Source of the DNA: Pelagibius litoralis
Lineage (GTDB): Bacteria; Pseudomonadota; Alphaproteobacteria; Kiloniellales; Kiloniellaceae
Reading direction: 5' to 3'
DNA length: 64,000 bases
NCBI RefSeq assembly: GCF_011683915.1
Contig: NZ_JAAQPH010000002.1
Location: 360,749-424,748, forward strand
Under the pieces are notes generated by a model. It worked only from the letters and a program-made list of their open reading frames with translations. It did no database searches and had not been told where the DNA came from. Of the stretch, positions 16,638 through 26,006 are shown piece after piece. Position 1 is the stretch's first letter. Every line of letters begins with the position of its first letter. Position numbers and translations under genes: made by a program.

Positions 16638-17792
16638 TCAGGCCTCCAGAATCTGGAAGCCGGCAGTGAAGCCCGGGCCCAGGGCGGTCATCACGTAGCG
16701 TCCCTTCATGCCCGCGGCGCGCATGCGCTCCAGTACGAAAAGCACGGTCACCGCCGACATATTGCCGAAGTCTCGGAGGACACCGCGTGCCTCCGTCAGG
16801 TTGCCGTCCTCAAGACCGAAGACGGCCTCAAGTGCCGAGATAACCTTGGCGCCGCCGGGATGGCAGACGTAACCGTCGATATCCGAGCGGCTTAATCCCT
16901 GATCCGCCAGGAAGCTGTCCAGGACGGGCCCAAGGCGATCGAGAACCAAGGCCGGAATATCGCGCGAGAAAACCACGCCGAGCCCGTCGTTCTCCACATC
17001 CCAGCCCATGACGTCCAGCGACGCCGGCCAGGTGTATTCACCGGATGCCGTCAGCTGCAGGACAGGCAGGGCGTTTGAGGCCGTCGGAATACTACCGCCT
17101 GGCTTCGCCGGGTTGGCAGGTGACTCCAGCAGCAATGCAGCCGCCCCGTCGCCGAACAGAGCCGTGGCGATGACGTTGCTCTTGGAGCGGTCGTTGGCCC
17201 GGAAGGTGAGAGCGCAAAGTTCCGCCACCAGACAGAGGACGCGCGTGCCCGGGCGGCTCTTGGCCAGAGCCGCGGCCCGCGACAAGCCGATAACGCCGCC
17301 AACGCAGCCGAGGCCAAAGACCGGCAGGCGGTTTACATCGCGCCGGAAAGCAAGGCGATCCATCAGCCGCGCATCCAGGCTGGGGACGGCGATCCCGGTG
17401 GTCGAAACCGTCACGATGGCATCGACGGCCTCAAGCGGCAACCCGGCCTGGTCAAGGCAGCGCAGGGTCGCATCCTCGAAAAGATCCAATGCGTTGTCGA
17501 TGAACAGCTGATTGCGTGTCTTCCAGTCGCTGGGTTCGAGATACCATTCGATCGGTACGCAAGACCGCCGCGTCTCCACGCCGGCGTTGGCGAAGGCCGG
17601 CAGAAGCCGATCGATGTTGATCTGACGTCCGGCGAAGAGGGACCTTACCCTGGTCACCACGTCTGCCTGGCGCAGGATGTGAGGGGGAACCGCGGTCGCG
17701 AGGGCCGTCAGCGCGACGGCTTTGCCTGTTGCGGGTGCATTCTCGGCACGCGTATCGCGGGCGAGCTGAAAGTCCAAGGCGGCGATGTCCAT
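16638..17792 (-). CDS. type III polyketide synthase (chalcone/stilbene synthase family)
   Basis: This 384-residue enzyme has the complete catalytic triad: Cys163 in FGLGCVGG, His311 in VCHPGGAK and Asn344 in DFGNMSA. Such homodimeric synthases condense fatty acyl starters with malonyl-CoA to give alkylresorcinols or alkylpyrones. The operon partner is a membrane methyltransferase, which favours a methylated lipid product. The start ATG at 17792 gives the usual family length; the 230-base gap upstream presumably contains the promoter. Confidence 0.9.
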   Translation of the reverse strand: MDIAALDFQLARDTRAENAPATGKAVALTALATAVPPHILRQADVVTRVRSLFAGRQINIDRLLPAFANAGVETRRSCVPIEWYLEPSDWKTRNQLFIDNALDLFEDATLRCLDQAGLPLEAVDAIVTVSTTGIAVPSLDARLMDRLAFRRDVNRLPVFGLGCVGGVIGLSRAAALAKSRPGTRVLCLVAELCALTFRANDRSKSNVIATALFGDGAAALLLESPANPAKPGGSIPTASNALPVLQLTASGEYTWPASLDVMGWDVENDGLGVVFSRDIPALVLDRLGPVLDSFLADQGLSRSDIDGYVCHPGGAKVISALEAVFGLEDGNLTEARGVLRDFGNMSAVTVLFVLERMRAAGMKGRYVMTALGPGFTAGFQILEA

Positions 17793-18022
17793 CTCCTATG
17801 GGCAAGAGCGGGGCTGAATGACTGACCGTCCCACGGGTGAGCCACCGCTCAGGTTTTAACGAGCCCTCTAATAAGAAGTGATACGTGACCCTTGACCAAG
17901 GGGTTTCAACCCGCTGCGTTAATCATTTGTTAGTCACAGCCCTTAACGCGGATCTAGGGTCGCCCTGCTAGGCTGATCTTGCTCAGGAAGAGCCAGCGCT
18001 TGCTGCGGTTTGGTAGGTAACC

Positions 18023-18475
18023 ATGATCAAGCATCTGATATTAAAAGGCCTATTTGCCTTTACAGTGACGTGGCTCGTCATCACCAACGCCGGTCCGGCG
18101 GGGGCCGGTGACCTATTCGTCACCCAGCCCGGCCATTACAGCCAACACAATGCCGGCGGCTCGGCCAACAAGGCCGGTTTTGCGCGCAAAACCAAGCAGG
18201 TGAGGGCTGGTTCGCGCATTCTGGTGCGCGACGAGGGCCGCCTGCTGGAGCAATGGATTCTTAATTCCGACCTCTCAAAGGCCTGCCGCAAGCGCCAGTT
18301 CCGCCAGAAGCGCCAGAACTTCTTTATCGGTGTCGTGGATGGCCGGACCTACGGGGCGGCCGTTGGCGGTCACGGCAGCCTTGTCGACCGGGCAAAAGTG
18401 GCGGAAAACCAAGTAATTTATCTGTTTCGCGGGCAGGGCACGACTGATTGCCGCGTCTATCACCGGACAAAATAG
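18023..18475 (+). CDS. small secreted protein of unknown function
   Basis: This 150-residue protein has a signal peptide (GLFAFTVTWLVITNAGPAGAG). The mature part is basic, with a KRQFRQKRQNFF stretch and two cysteines (KACRK and TDCRV) that could form one disulphide. I do not recognise the family. It stands alone, with a 230-base gap before it and a strong terminator about 110 bases after it. Confidence 0.65.
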   Translation: MIKHLILKGLFAFTVTWLVITNAGPAGAGDLFVTQPGHYSQHNAGGSANKAGFARKTKQVRAGSRILVRDEGRLLEQWILNSDLSKACRKRQFRQKRQNFFIGVVDGRTYGAAVGGHGSLVDRAKVAENQVIYLFRGQGTTDCRVYHRTK

Positions 18476-18585
18476 AAGCGCCCTTCATGAATCATTAAGC
18501 TGTTAACCATTTGTTTACCATCTCGGCTGCATACTGCGTTCACGGTTCATCGACCGTCTCCTGAAATTGATTGCATCGACCTCTC

Positions 18586-18615
18586 AAAAGCCCCGCCTCC
18601 CCGGCGGGGCTTTTT
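18586..18615 (+). terminator. Rho-independent terminator
   Basis: AAAAGCCCCGCC-TCCCC-GGCGGGGCTTTTT is a perfect GC-rich stem with a five-base loop and flanking A and T runs, so it could end transcription in both directions. The 110 bases between the preceding gene and this stem could also belong to a small RNA. Confidence 0.9.
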
Positions 18616-18763
18616 CTTATCTGCCGGGGAATCGGGCTGAATCTGAAAGGCGAACAGAGGTTCTTTTCGTTCGCGTATTGGGAAAGCCCCATGTGCCGCC
18701 CTTGCCCGGGCTATCCGGCACCGTTAGATAGAGTTGTTCTTTTTATTAAGGTATAGAGATCTC

Positions 18764-19021
18764 ATGCGGTTTTTTGCCACCAAAATTGCTTTCGTGTTGC
18801 TGCTTTTGCTTGCCGGCTGCTTTGCGCCGAGCAAGGCCGACATCATTAAGAAAGCCGAGGGCGCTTCGACGCGGGCTGATCTCGAATCGGCGCTGGGCGA
18901 GCCGAGCGAGGTTTCCAAGATCGGGCCGATAGAAAAGTGGACCTACAAGGCAGCCGACGGCGCGGTGATTTTTCTGCTCGCCGGCGACAGCGTCACTTTT
19001 GAGGTAACCGAGGGACCGTAG
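18764..19021 (+). CDS. small outer-membrane lipoprotein
   Basis: This 85-residue protein has a classical lipobox (LLLLLAGC, Cys at about 21). The mature part (ADIIKKAEGASTRADLESALGEPSEVSKIGPIEKWTYKAADGAVIF) resembles the small SmpA/BamE-like fold, in which a helix-rich start leads into a GxPs...eWtY strand; no exact family is claimed. The ATG at 18764 gives a normal signal. It stands alone upstream of a lytic transglycosylase. Confidence 0.7.
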   Translation: MRFFATKIAFVLLLLLAGCFAPSKADIIKKAEGASTRADLESALGEPSEVSKIGPIEKWTYKAADGAVIFLLAGDSVTFEVTEGP

Positions 19022-19161
19022 TGCGGCGCCCAGTCTCTCGATGGCCGGAAGCGCGGATTGCCAAGACTCTTGGGCTTGTGGCACAAGGGACGGCAGGCGG
19101 GCCGCTCTCTCACGAATGTGCCGGCTGATGAACGGCAACACTCCGTGAGGTGACGACTTTC

Positions 19162-20373
19162 ATGCCAAGTCTGAGATCATGCATCGGCGCTTTTGCTCTC
19201 GGGCTCGCCGCCACCCTGGGCAGTGCCGCGCCATTGTCTGCACAACACAGCGACGTAGAGTTTGATCGTTGGTTGGGCGCGCTGAAGCAGGAAGCGATCA
19301 GCAAGGGCATCCGTGCCGAAACCGTAGAGAGCGCCTTGGCCGGCGTCACCCCGATCGCCAGAGTTCTGGAGAAAGACCGCAGCCAACGAGAGTTTACCCT
19401 GACCTTTACGCGCTATCTGCGTAACAGCGTCACGGATACCCGGGTAGAGCGGGCACGCCGCCTGCTCGAGGAGCACCGCGTTCTTTTGGAGCGCGTGGAA
19501 GCGAAGTACGGGGTGCAGCCGCGTTTCCTGGTCTCCTTCTGGGGACTGGAAAGCAATTTCGGAGAGTACACCGGTGGCTTCCCGGTCATCGGCGCCCTGG
19601 CGACCCTGGCACAGGATTCCCGGCGCAGCGCCTTTTTCCGCAGCGAATTGCTGAATGCTCTGCAGATTTTGGACGAGGGGCACATCAGCGTTGAGCGGAT
19701 GAGCGGCTCCTGGGCCGGTGCTATGGGACAGCTTCAGTTCATCCCCTCGACCTTTGTGAACTTTGCCGTCGACTTCGATGGCGACGGCAAGCGCGACATC
19801 TGGAACAGCCTGCCCGACATCTTCGCATCGGCCGCAAACTATCTGTCGCAGGAAGGCTGGCGCGGCGATGAGACCTGGGGACGCGAAGTAAAGCTTCCCC
19901 CGCAGTTCGATCACAGTCAGGCCAGCCTGGGGATTGCCAAACCGCTTCGCGAATGGTCCGAGACCTACGGCATCAGAAAGAACGACGGCGGCCGGCTTCC
20001 AACGGCGGATCTGGAAGCCTCGATCATATTACCCTCGGGGCATCGCGGCCCGGCTTTCCTGGCCTATAAGAACTACCGGACCATCCTCATCTGGAATCGC
20101 TCGATTCTCTACGCGCTGGCCGTCGGCCACCTGGCGGACCGGATCGCCGGTGGGGCGGCCCTGGCATCCTTGCCTGACGAACAGCCGATCAGCCTGCAAG
20201 CGATCGAAGAGATGCAGGCCTTGTTGAATGCGAAGGGCTTTGACGCGGGTGAGCCGGACGGGCTGGTCGGACGCCAGACCCGCGCAGCCCTGAGCGCTTA
20301 CCAGCGCTCGATCGGTGAGCCTGCCGACGGATATCCGACGCTTGAATTGATTGAAAAGCTGAGGGCGCAGTAG
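19162..20373 (+). CDS. lytic murein transglycosylase, MltB family, with peptidoglycan-binding domain
   Basis: This periplasmic enzyme of 403 residues cleaves peptidoglycan glycan strands to give 1,6-anhydro ends. The catalytic Glu130 is in SFWGLESNFG, followed by GGFPVIGALATLAQDSRR and WAGAMGQLQFIPSTF, all MltB hallmarks. The C-terminal 60 residues (LLNAKGFDAGEPDGLVGRQTRAAL) form a PG_binding_1 domain. The signal peptide is FALGLAATLGSAAPLSAQ, without a lipobox, so it is soluble. The ATG at 19162 follows GTGAGG; a GTG at 19150 is an alternative. Confidence 0.92.
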   Translation: MPSLRSCIGAFALGLAATLGSAAPLSAQHSDVEFDRWLGALKQEAISKGIRAETVESALAGVTPIARVLEKDRSQREFTLTFTRYLRNSVTDTRVERARRLLEEHRVLLERVEAKYGVQPRFLVSFWGLESNFGEYTGGFPVIGALATLAQDSRRSAFFRSELLNALQILDEGHISVERMSGSWAGAMGQLQFIPSTFVNFAVDFDGDGKRDIWNSLPDIFASAANYLSQEGWRGDETWGREVKLPPQFDHSQASLGIAKPLREWSETYGIRKNDGGRLPTADLEASIILPSGHRGPAFLAYKNYRTILIWNRSILYALAVGHLADRIAGGAALASLPDEQPISLQAIEEMQALLNAKGFDAGEPDGLVGRQTRAALSAYQRSIGEPADGYPTLELIEKLRAQ

Positions 20374-20471
20374 CCTTTGCCGTTCCGGTGAGGCGGCGCA
20401 GCATGATTGCTGTGAATTGGAAAGCAGCTTAGACTACAAGAGTTAGTGGGGATCGCTTGCGAGAACACAAG

Positions 20472-21437
20472 ATGGTGGCCAGTTCACTGAGATCCGGTGC
20501 GCTTTTACTGTGCCTGTTGGGCATCCTGGCGGGCTGTGCGGAAACCGAGCTGGCCGTGCACAACGCCAAGCGCCTGAAGACACCGACCGACTCGACACCG
20601 GCGACCAGCGGAACCTTCAAGGTTGGCAAGCCCTATCAGATCAAGAGCATCTGGTACTATCCGCGGGTAGACTACAGCTATGACGAGACAGGCGTCGCTT
20701 CGTGGTACGGGCCCGGCTTTCACGGCAAACGGACGGCCAATGGTGAGATTTACAACCAGGAAGACCTTACCGCTGCCCATCGCACCCTTCCGATGCCCAC
20801 ACTGGTGCAGGTGACGAACCTGGAAAACGGCCGGTCGATTCGTGTGCGGATCAATGATCGCGGCCCCTTTGCCCATGGCCGTATCATCGACCTCTCCAAA
20901 CGCGGCGCCGAGCTGTTGGGTTTCGTCAGGCAGGGCACGGCAAAGGTGCGGGTGCAGATTCTGGAACCCGAGAGCCGCCAGCTCGTCAATGCGGCCAAGG
21001 GTCTGGGTCCGGGTGCTGACGCGCCGCCGGCTGTTCCGGTGGAGACCGTGGCCGTTCAACAGCTTCCACCGGTGGGGCAGGCGGCGCCTGCGGCACCGGC
21101 CGGCCAGCCTGTTCAAACCGCTGCTGCGCAGAGCCAGTTGAACGATGCCAGGGCAGCACAGATCCTTTCAAATCCCGAACCGGTAGTGATGCAGCAAGCG
21201 GTGCGTCGCACACGATTGTACGTTCAAGCGGGGGCCTTTACCCAGATCGCCAATGCTGAGCGCATGCGGGCGCGCCTTTCAGGCCTTGGAAATGTTCAGA
21301 TTGCCCGCGCCGTGGTAGGGGATACCCGGTTTTTCCGTGTGCGCGTCGGACCGATGGCCAATGTCAAAGAAGCAGACAAGACGCTGGATCTGCTGCTCTA
21401 TAACGGCATCACCAATGCAAAAGTTATCGTCGATTGA
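20472..21437 (+). CDS. rlpA: septal ring lytic transglycosylase RlpA with SPOR domain
   Basis: This lipoprotein (lipobox ILAGC) has a double-psi beta-barrel holding GVASWYGPGFHGKRTANGE and RINDRGPFAHGRIIDLS, a proline/alanine-rich linker and a C-terminal SPOR domain (about the last 75 residues, YVQAGAFTQIANAERM). RlpA cleaves naked glycan strands at the septum, and SPOR directs it there. A TTG at 20457 is an alternative start. The run rlpA, D,D-carboxypeptidase, tmk, holB, metG, tatD is a common alphaproteobacterial arrangement. Confidence 0.92.
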   Translation: MVASSLRSGALLLCLLGILAGCAETELAVHNAKRLKTPTDSTPATSGTFKVGKPYQIKSIWYYPRVDYSYDETGVASWYGPGFHGKRTANGEIYNQEDLTAAHRTLPMPTLVQVTNLENGRSIRVRINDRGPFAHGRIIDLSKRGAELLGFVRQGTAKVRVQILEPESRQLVNAAKGLGPGADAPPAVPVETVAVQQLPPVGQAAPAAPAGQPVQTAAAQSQLNDARAAQILSNPEPVVMQQAVRRTRLYVQAGAFTQIANAERMRARLSGLGNVQIARAVVGDTRFFRVRVGPMANVKEADKTLDLLLYNGITNAKVIVD

Positions 21438-21496
21438 CTAGGTGTTTTCGCCAGGTGGCAACTCTCAGCGCCAGGCACCCCGGAGGTAGCCGCACT

Positions 21497-22645
21497 ATGA
21501 AATGCATCCGTTCACTGATTTTGGTCCTCGCTTCGGCATCGGCCTTGGGCTTTCTCGCGCTTCTCAGCGACACGGCGGAGGCGCTCGAGACCCAGGCTCG
21601 CGAGGCTTTCCTGATTGACGCGGGAACAGGCGCGGTCCTGCTCGACAAAAATTCCGAGGTGTCGATGCCGCCGGCTTCGATGAGCAAGATCATGACCGCC
21701 TTCATGGTTTTTGAGCGCCTGAAAGACGGCAGCCTGTCCCTCGACGACAAACTGCCGGTCAGCGAAAAAGCCTGGCGGATGGGGGGCTCGAAGATGTTCG
21801 TTGAGGTCGGCGATCAGATCCGTGTCGAAGACCTCTTGCGGGGCGTCATTGTTCAGTCCGGCAACGATGCCTGCATCGTTTTGGCGGAGGCACTGGCCGG
21901 CAGCGAAGAGGCCTTTGCCGAACAGATGACCGCCAAGGCGCGCGAGATCGGCATGACCAACAGCACCTTTGCCAATGCCACGGGATGGCCCGATCCCAAT
22001 CAGCGCATGACGGCACGCGATCTGGCGACCCTCGCCAAGCGCATCATCACGGACCATCCTGAGTACTATCACTACTACTCGGAAAAGGAATTTGTCTGGT
22101 CCGACATCCGCCAGGGCAACCGCAACCCCTTGCTTTATAAGAATATCGGCTCAGACGGTTTGAAGACCGGGCACACTGAGGAGGCCGGCTACGGCTTGAC
22201 CGCCTCGGCATTCCAGAACGGCAGGCGCCTGGTTCTGGTGGTCAACGGCCTGGGGAGTCAAAAGGAGCGTTCGGCTGAATCGGAACGCCTGATGTCCTGG
22301 GGCTTCCGGGAATTCGGCAACTACGCCCTCTTCGAGGCCGGCGAGACGGTCGACGAGGCGCCGGTCTGGCTCGGCGCTGAAAAGACGGTGCCGCTGGTGG
22401 TGGCCGAGGATCTGATCGTCACGCTGCCGCGCAGCGTGCGCAACGGCATGAAGGTTTCCGTGGTCTATGACAGCCCGATCCCAGCCCCGGTGCCGTCAGG
22501 CCTGGAGATTGCGCGGTTGCGCGTTTCCTGGCCGGAGGGTGTGCCGATAGAAGTGCCGCTGATGGCGGGGCAGGATGTCGAGCAGTTGGGCCCCTTCGGG
22601 CGTATCGGCGCCAGCATCAAATTCCTTCTGCTTGGAACACCTTGA
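21497..22645 (+). CDS. D-alanyl-D-alanine carboxypeptidase (class C low-mass PBP, DacA/C family)
   Basis: This 382-residue penicillin-binding protein has a signal peptide (ILVLASASALGFLALL) and all active-site motifs: Ser61-X-X-Lys64 (SMSK), Ser121-Gly-Asn (SGN) and Lys223-Thr-Gly (KTG). A PBP5_C beta-rich domain follows from about 280. It removes terminal D-Ala from pentapeptides in the periplasm. The ATG at 21497 follows GGAGGTAG. The stop overlaps the TTG start of tmk. Confidence 0.93.
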   Translation: MKCIRSLILVLASASALGFLALLSDTAEALETQAREAFLIDAGTGAVLLDKNSEVSMPPASMSKIMTAFMVFERLKDGSLSLDDKLPVSEKAWRMGGSKMFVEVGDQIRVEDLLRGVIVQSGNDACIVLAEALAGSEEAFAEQMTAKAREIGMTNSTFANATGWPDPNQRMTARDLATLAKRIITDHPEYYHYYSEKEFVWSDIRQGNRNPLLYKNIGSDGLKTGHTEEAGYGLTASAFQNGRRLVLVVNGLGSQKERSAESERLMSWGFREFGNYALFEAGETVDEAPVWLGAEKTVPLVVAEDLIVTLPRSVRNGMKVSVVYDSPIPAPVPSGLEIARLRVSWPEGVPIEVPLMAGQDVEQLGPFGRIGASIKFLLLGTP

Positions 22646-23319
22646 GCGACCCGGCCAAAGCAGCCGGCACCCCGCGGGGCCGCTTTATCACCCTGGAAGG
22701 CGGGGAGGGTGCGGGCAAGTCGACCCAGCAGAAAAAGCTGGCTGACTGGCTGTCGCAAAAAGGTGTCGGCGTGATCGAAACGCGCGAGCCCGGCGGCAGC
22801 CCGGGCGCCGAGCAAATTCGTAATTTGCTGGTCACAGGGGCGGCGGGACGTTGGGATGCCATGACCGAAACCCTGCTGCATTTTGCGGCGCGGCGCGACC
22901 ACGTTGTGGCAACGATCGAGCCGGCGCTGGCGCGCGGCGCCTGGGTGGTTTGTGACCGCTTTGCCGATTCCACGATGGCCTATCAGGGTTTCGGCCACCA
23001 GCTCGGCCGGCCGCCGGTGGAGACCCTGGCCAGGCTCGTACTGGGCGGTCTGAAACCCGATCTGACGTTGATGCTGGATCTGCCTGTCGAAGAAGGGCTC
23101 GATAGAGCGAGGGCGCGTAACGGAGGCGCGACCGAGGCTGAGGATCGTTATGAGTCCATGGAGATCGCCTTTCATGAGCGGCTGCGCGAAGGTTTTCACG
23201 AGATTGCGGCGCGCGAGCCGGAACGCTGCCTGCTGGTCGATGCCTCGGGCACGGCGGAGGTTGTTTCGGAGAAGATCCAGCAGGCCGTCGTCGAACGCTT
23301 CGGCGCATTTTTGTTATGA
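22642..23319 (+). CDS. tmk: thymidylate kinase
   Basis: The enzyme phosphorylates dTMP to dTDP in the cytosol. P-loop LEGGEGAGKST (about 18-28), the DRF-type motif VVCDRFADSTMAYQG and a LID region ARARNGGATEAEDRYE are visible. The length of 225 residues is normal. It starts with TTG, and TTGA overlaps the previous stop, indicating translational coupling. Confidence 0.93.
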   Translation: MSDPAKAAGTPRGRFITLEGGEGAGKSTQQKKLADWLSQKGVGVIETREPGGSPGAEQIRNLLVTGAAGRWDAMTETLLHFAARRDHVVATIEPALARGAWVVCDRFADSTMAYQGFGHQLGRPPVETLARLVLGGLKPDLTLMLDLPVEEGLDRARARNGGATEAEDRYESMEIAFHERLREGFHEIAAREPERCLLVDASGTAEVVSEKIQQAVVERFGAFLL

Positions 23320-24398
23320 GTGAGATGGAGGAAAGCTGGCCGCATCCGCGCCTGACCGCCGAGTTGCGGGGGCAGGAGGCGGCAGAGTCGACCCTGCTGC
23401 AGGCGGCGGAGTCCGGCCGTCTGCCCCATGCCTGGCTGCTGTCGGGGCCGCGCGGCGTCGGTAAGGCGACATTGGCCTATCGCTTCGCCCGCTATCTGCT
23501 GACCGAAGCAAACCGGGAAGTCGGCCTTTTCGGCGATGCCCCCGCAGGGCTGCAGGTCGATCCGGAAGATCCTGTTTTCCGGCGTGTCGCGGCATCGGGC
23601 CATAGCGACCTTCTGACACTGGAACGCCGGGCGGACGACAAGGGGAAAATGCGCAGCATCATTCCTGTTGAGGATGTTCGCCGCCTGCTTGCCTTTGCGC
23701 GCATGACCGCGGGAGAGGGCGGGTGGCGAGTGGCCATTGTCGACTCAATTGACGAGACCAACCGCAATGCCGCCAATGCGTTGCTGAAGATCCTGGAGGA
23801 GCCGCCGCCGCGCTGCATCATTCTGCTTGTCAGCCATGCGCCCGGTGCTCTGTTACCGACCATTCGCTCGCGCTGCTGCCAGCTTGCGCTGGCGCCTCTG
23901 CCGCAGGACGTGATCGTCGATCTGCTGCGCGAGCACCAGCCGTCCCTCAGCCCTGAAGAGGCAGCGGCTCTCGCGCGCCTGTCGGACGGCAGCATCGGGC
24001 GGGCCCTGTCTCTGGCCCGCCATGGCGGCCTGGGTCTCTACGAGGATCTGATCGCCCTCATCGCCACCTTGCCGCGGCTGGATATCAAGGCCCTCCATGC
24101 CCTGGCCGACAAGTGGGGGCAGGGCAAGAACCCCGCAGCCTTCCAGACCGGTATGGAACTTTTCATCTGGTGGCTGGGACGCTTGATCCGCGCCGGGTCG
24201 ACAGGCGGTCAACTGGCGGAAGTGGTGCCCGGCGAGGCAGCCCTGGCGGCGCGCCTGCTGGCCGGGCGCCCCCTTGCGCAATGGCTTGGCCTGTGGGAGA
24301 AGATCAGCCGCCTTTTCGCCAGGACCGAAGCAGCCAATCTTGACCGGAAACAGGTGGTTTTGACCGCCTTTTTGGATCTGGAGACCGTTGCGGCCTAG
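23316..24398 (+). CDS. holB: DNA polymerase III subunit delta prime
   Basis: This 360-residue clamp-loader subunit has a Walker A-like GPRGVGKAT, a RFC-type AAA+ core with NAANALLKILEEPPPRCIILLVSH and the sensor SRC (IRSRCCQLALAPL). The zinc-binding cysteines found in tau/gamma are absent, as expected for delta prime. The ATG overlaps the tmk stop as ATGA. Confidence 0.9.
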   Translation: MSEMEESWPHPRLTAELRGQEAAESTLLQAAESGRLPHAWLLSGPRGVGKATLAYRFARYLLTEANREVGLFGDAPAGLQVDPEDPVFRRVAASGHSDLLTLERRADDKGKMRSIIPVEDVRRLLAFARMTAGEGGWRVAIVDSIDETNRNAANALLKILEEPPPRCIILLVSHAPGALLPTIRSRCCQLALAPLPQDVIVDLLREHQPSLSPEEAAALARLSDGSIGRALSLARHGGLGLYEDLIALIATLPRLDIKALHALADKWGQGKNPAAFQTGMELFIWWLGRLIRAGSTGGQLAEVVPGEAALAARLLAGRPLAQWLGLWEKISRLFARTEAANLDRKQVVLTAFLDLETVAA

Positions 24399-24455
24399 TG
24401 CGGAGAGGTTTGGCCGGTCGTCTGGCTGGCCGGTCGACCCCGATGGAGATCCGCG

Positions 24456-26003
24456 ATGACGGCAGGAAAGCCGGCGTACTACGTTACGACCCCGATCTAC
24501 TATGTGAACGATGTACCGCATATCGGGCACGCCTATACGACGCTCGCCTGTGACGTGCTGGCCCGCTTCAAGCGGCTCGACGGCTATCGCGTTCACTTCC
24601 TGACCGGGACCGATGAACACGGCCAGAAGGTCGAACAGTCAGCCGAGAAGGCCGGCATCGACCCGCAGAGCTTCACTGATCGCGTATCGCAGAACTTCCG
24701 CGATCTTTCCAAGCTGATGAACTTCTCCAACGATGACTTCATCCGTACGACCGAAGAACGGCACAAGCGCTCTTGCCAGGAACTCTGGCGGAAGCTGGTC
24801 GAGGCGGGTGATATCTATCTGGGCAGCTATGCCGGTTGGTATGCCGTGCGCGACGAAGCCTACTACGCCGAAAGCGAACTCGAAGACGGCCCTGACGGCA
24901 GAAAGATCGCACCCTCCGGCGCTGAGTGCGAATGGGTCGAAGAGGAATCTTACTTCTTTCGACTCTCGGCCTGGGGCGACCGTTTGCTGAAGCTCTACGA
25001 AGAGCAACCGGATTTCGTTCTGCCGGCTGGGCGACGCAACGAGGTAATGAGCTTTGTGAAGGGCGGCTTGAAGGATCTTTCCATCAGCCGCACCACCTTC
25101 GGCTGGGGCGTCCCGGTGCCCGATGCCCCCGGGCATATCATGTACGTCTGGATCGACGCCCTGACCAATTACATCACCGCCGTTGGTTATCCCGATACCG
25201 ATGCGGAGAACTTCAAGACCTTCTGGCCCGCCGATGTGCACATGGTCGGCAAGGACATCTTGCGCTTTCACGCGGTCTACTGGCCGGCGTTTCTGATGGC
25301 CGCCGGGGTTCCAACACCGAAGCGTGTCTTTGCCCACGGCTGGTGGACCAACGAGGGCGAGAAGATCTCAAAGACGGTCGGCAATGTGATTGCACCCGCG
25401 GACCTCGTAGAGCGTTACGGCCTCGACCAAGTGCGCTACTTCCTGCTGCGTGAGGTGCCCTTTGGTAACGATGGCGACTTCTCCAACAAGGCCATCATTG
25501 GGCGGATGAACTACGATCTGGCCAACCAGTTCGGAAACCTGGCTCAGCGTGTGCTGTCCATGATCGCCAAGAACTGCGATGCCAAGGTGCCTCAGCCGCA
25601 GGCTTTTGAACCCGAGGACGAAGACCTATTGAGGGCGACGGCGCTATTGCTTCAGGACGTGCGTGCCGACATGGACCGTCAGCAGTTTCACCAGGCGCTG
25701 ACCAAAATCTGGAAGGTGGTTTCCGCCGCCAACAGTTACATCGACCATGCGGCGCCCTGGACCCTGAAGAAGACCGATCCGGCGCGCATGGCGACGGTGC
25801 TCTACGTGCTGGCGGAATCGATCCGGCAACTGGCCATCATCACTCAGCCGGTGATGCCGGACGCGATGGCGACAATGCTCGACCAGTTGAGCATCGATCC
25901 GTCGGAGCGCGACTTCGCCTGCCTGGAGCGTCAGCTCAAACCCGGGGCGCCGCTGCCGAAACCGGAACCAATTTTCCCCCGTTTTGTCGAGGAAGAGGCC
26001 TGA
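24456..26003 (+). CDS. metG: methionyl-tRNA synthetase
   Basis: This class I aminoacyl-tRNA synthetase of 515 residues has HIGH (22-25, PHIGHAYTT), the family block FLTGTDEHGQKVEQSA, the KMSKS equivalent EKISKTVGN and an anticodon-binding helical domain with the NQFGNLAQRV start. The short length and lack of a C-terminal tRNA-binding domain match the alphaproteobacterial type. It ends three bases before tatD. Confidence 0.96.
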   Translation: MTAGKPAYYVTTPIYYVNDVPHIGHAYTTLACDVLARFKRLDGYRVHFLTGTDEHGQKVEQSAEKAGIDPQSFTDRVSQNFRDLSKLMNFSNDDFIRTTEERHKRSCQELWRKLVEAGDIYLGSYAGWYAVRDEAYYAESELEDGPDGRKIAPSGAECEWVEEESYFFRLSAWGDRLLKLYEEQPDFVLPAGRRNEVMSFVKGGLKDLSISRTTFGWGVPVPDAPGHIMYVWIDALTNYITAVGYPDTDAENFKTFWPADVHMVGKDILRFHAVYWPAFLMAAGVPTPKRVFAHGWWTNEGEKISKTVGNVIAPADLVERYGLDQVRYFLLREVPFGNDGDFSNKAIIGRMNYDLANQFGNLAQRVLSMIAKNCDAKVPQPQAFEPEDEDLLRATALLLQDVRADMDRQQFHQALTKIWKVVSAANSYIDHAAPWTLKKTDPARMATVLYVLAESIRQLAIITQPVMPDAMATMLDQLSIDPSERDFACLERQLKPGAPLPKPEPIFPRFVEEEA

Positions 26004-26006
26004 ATC

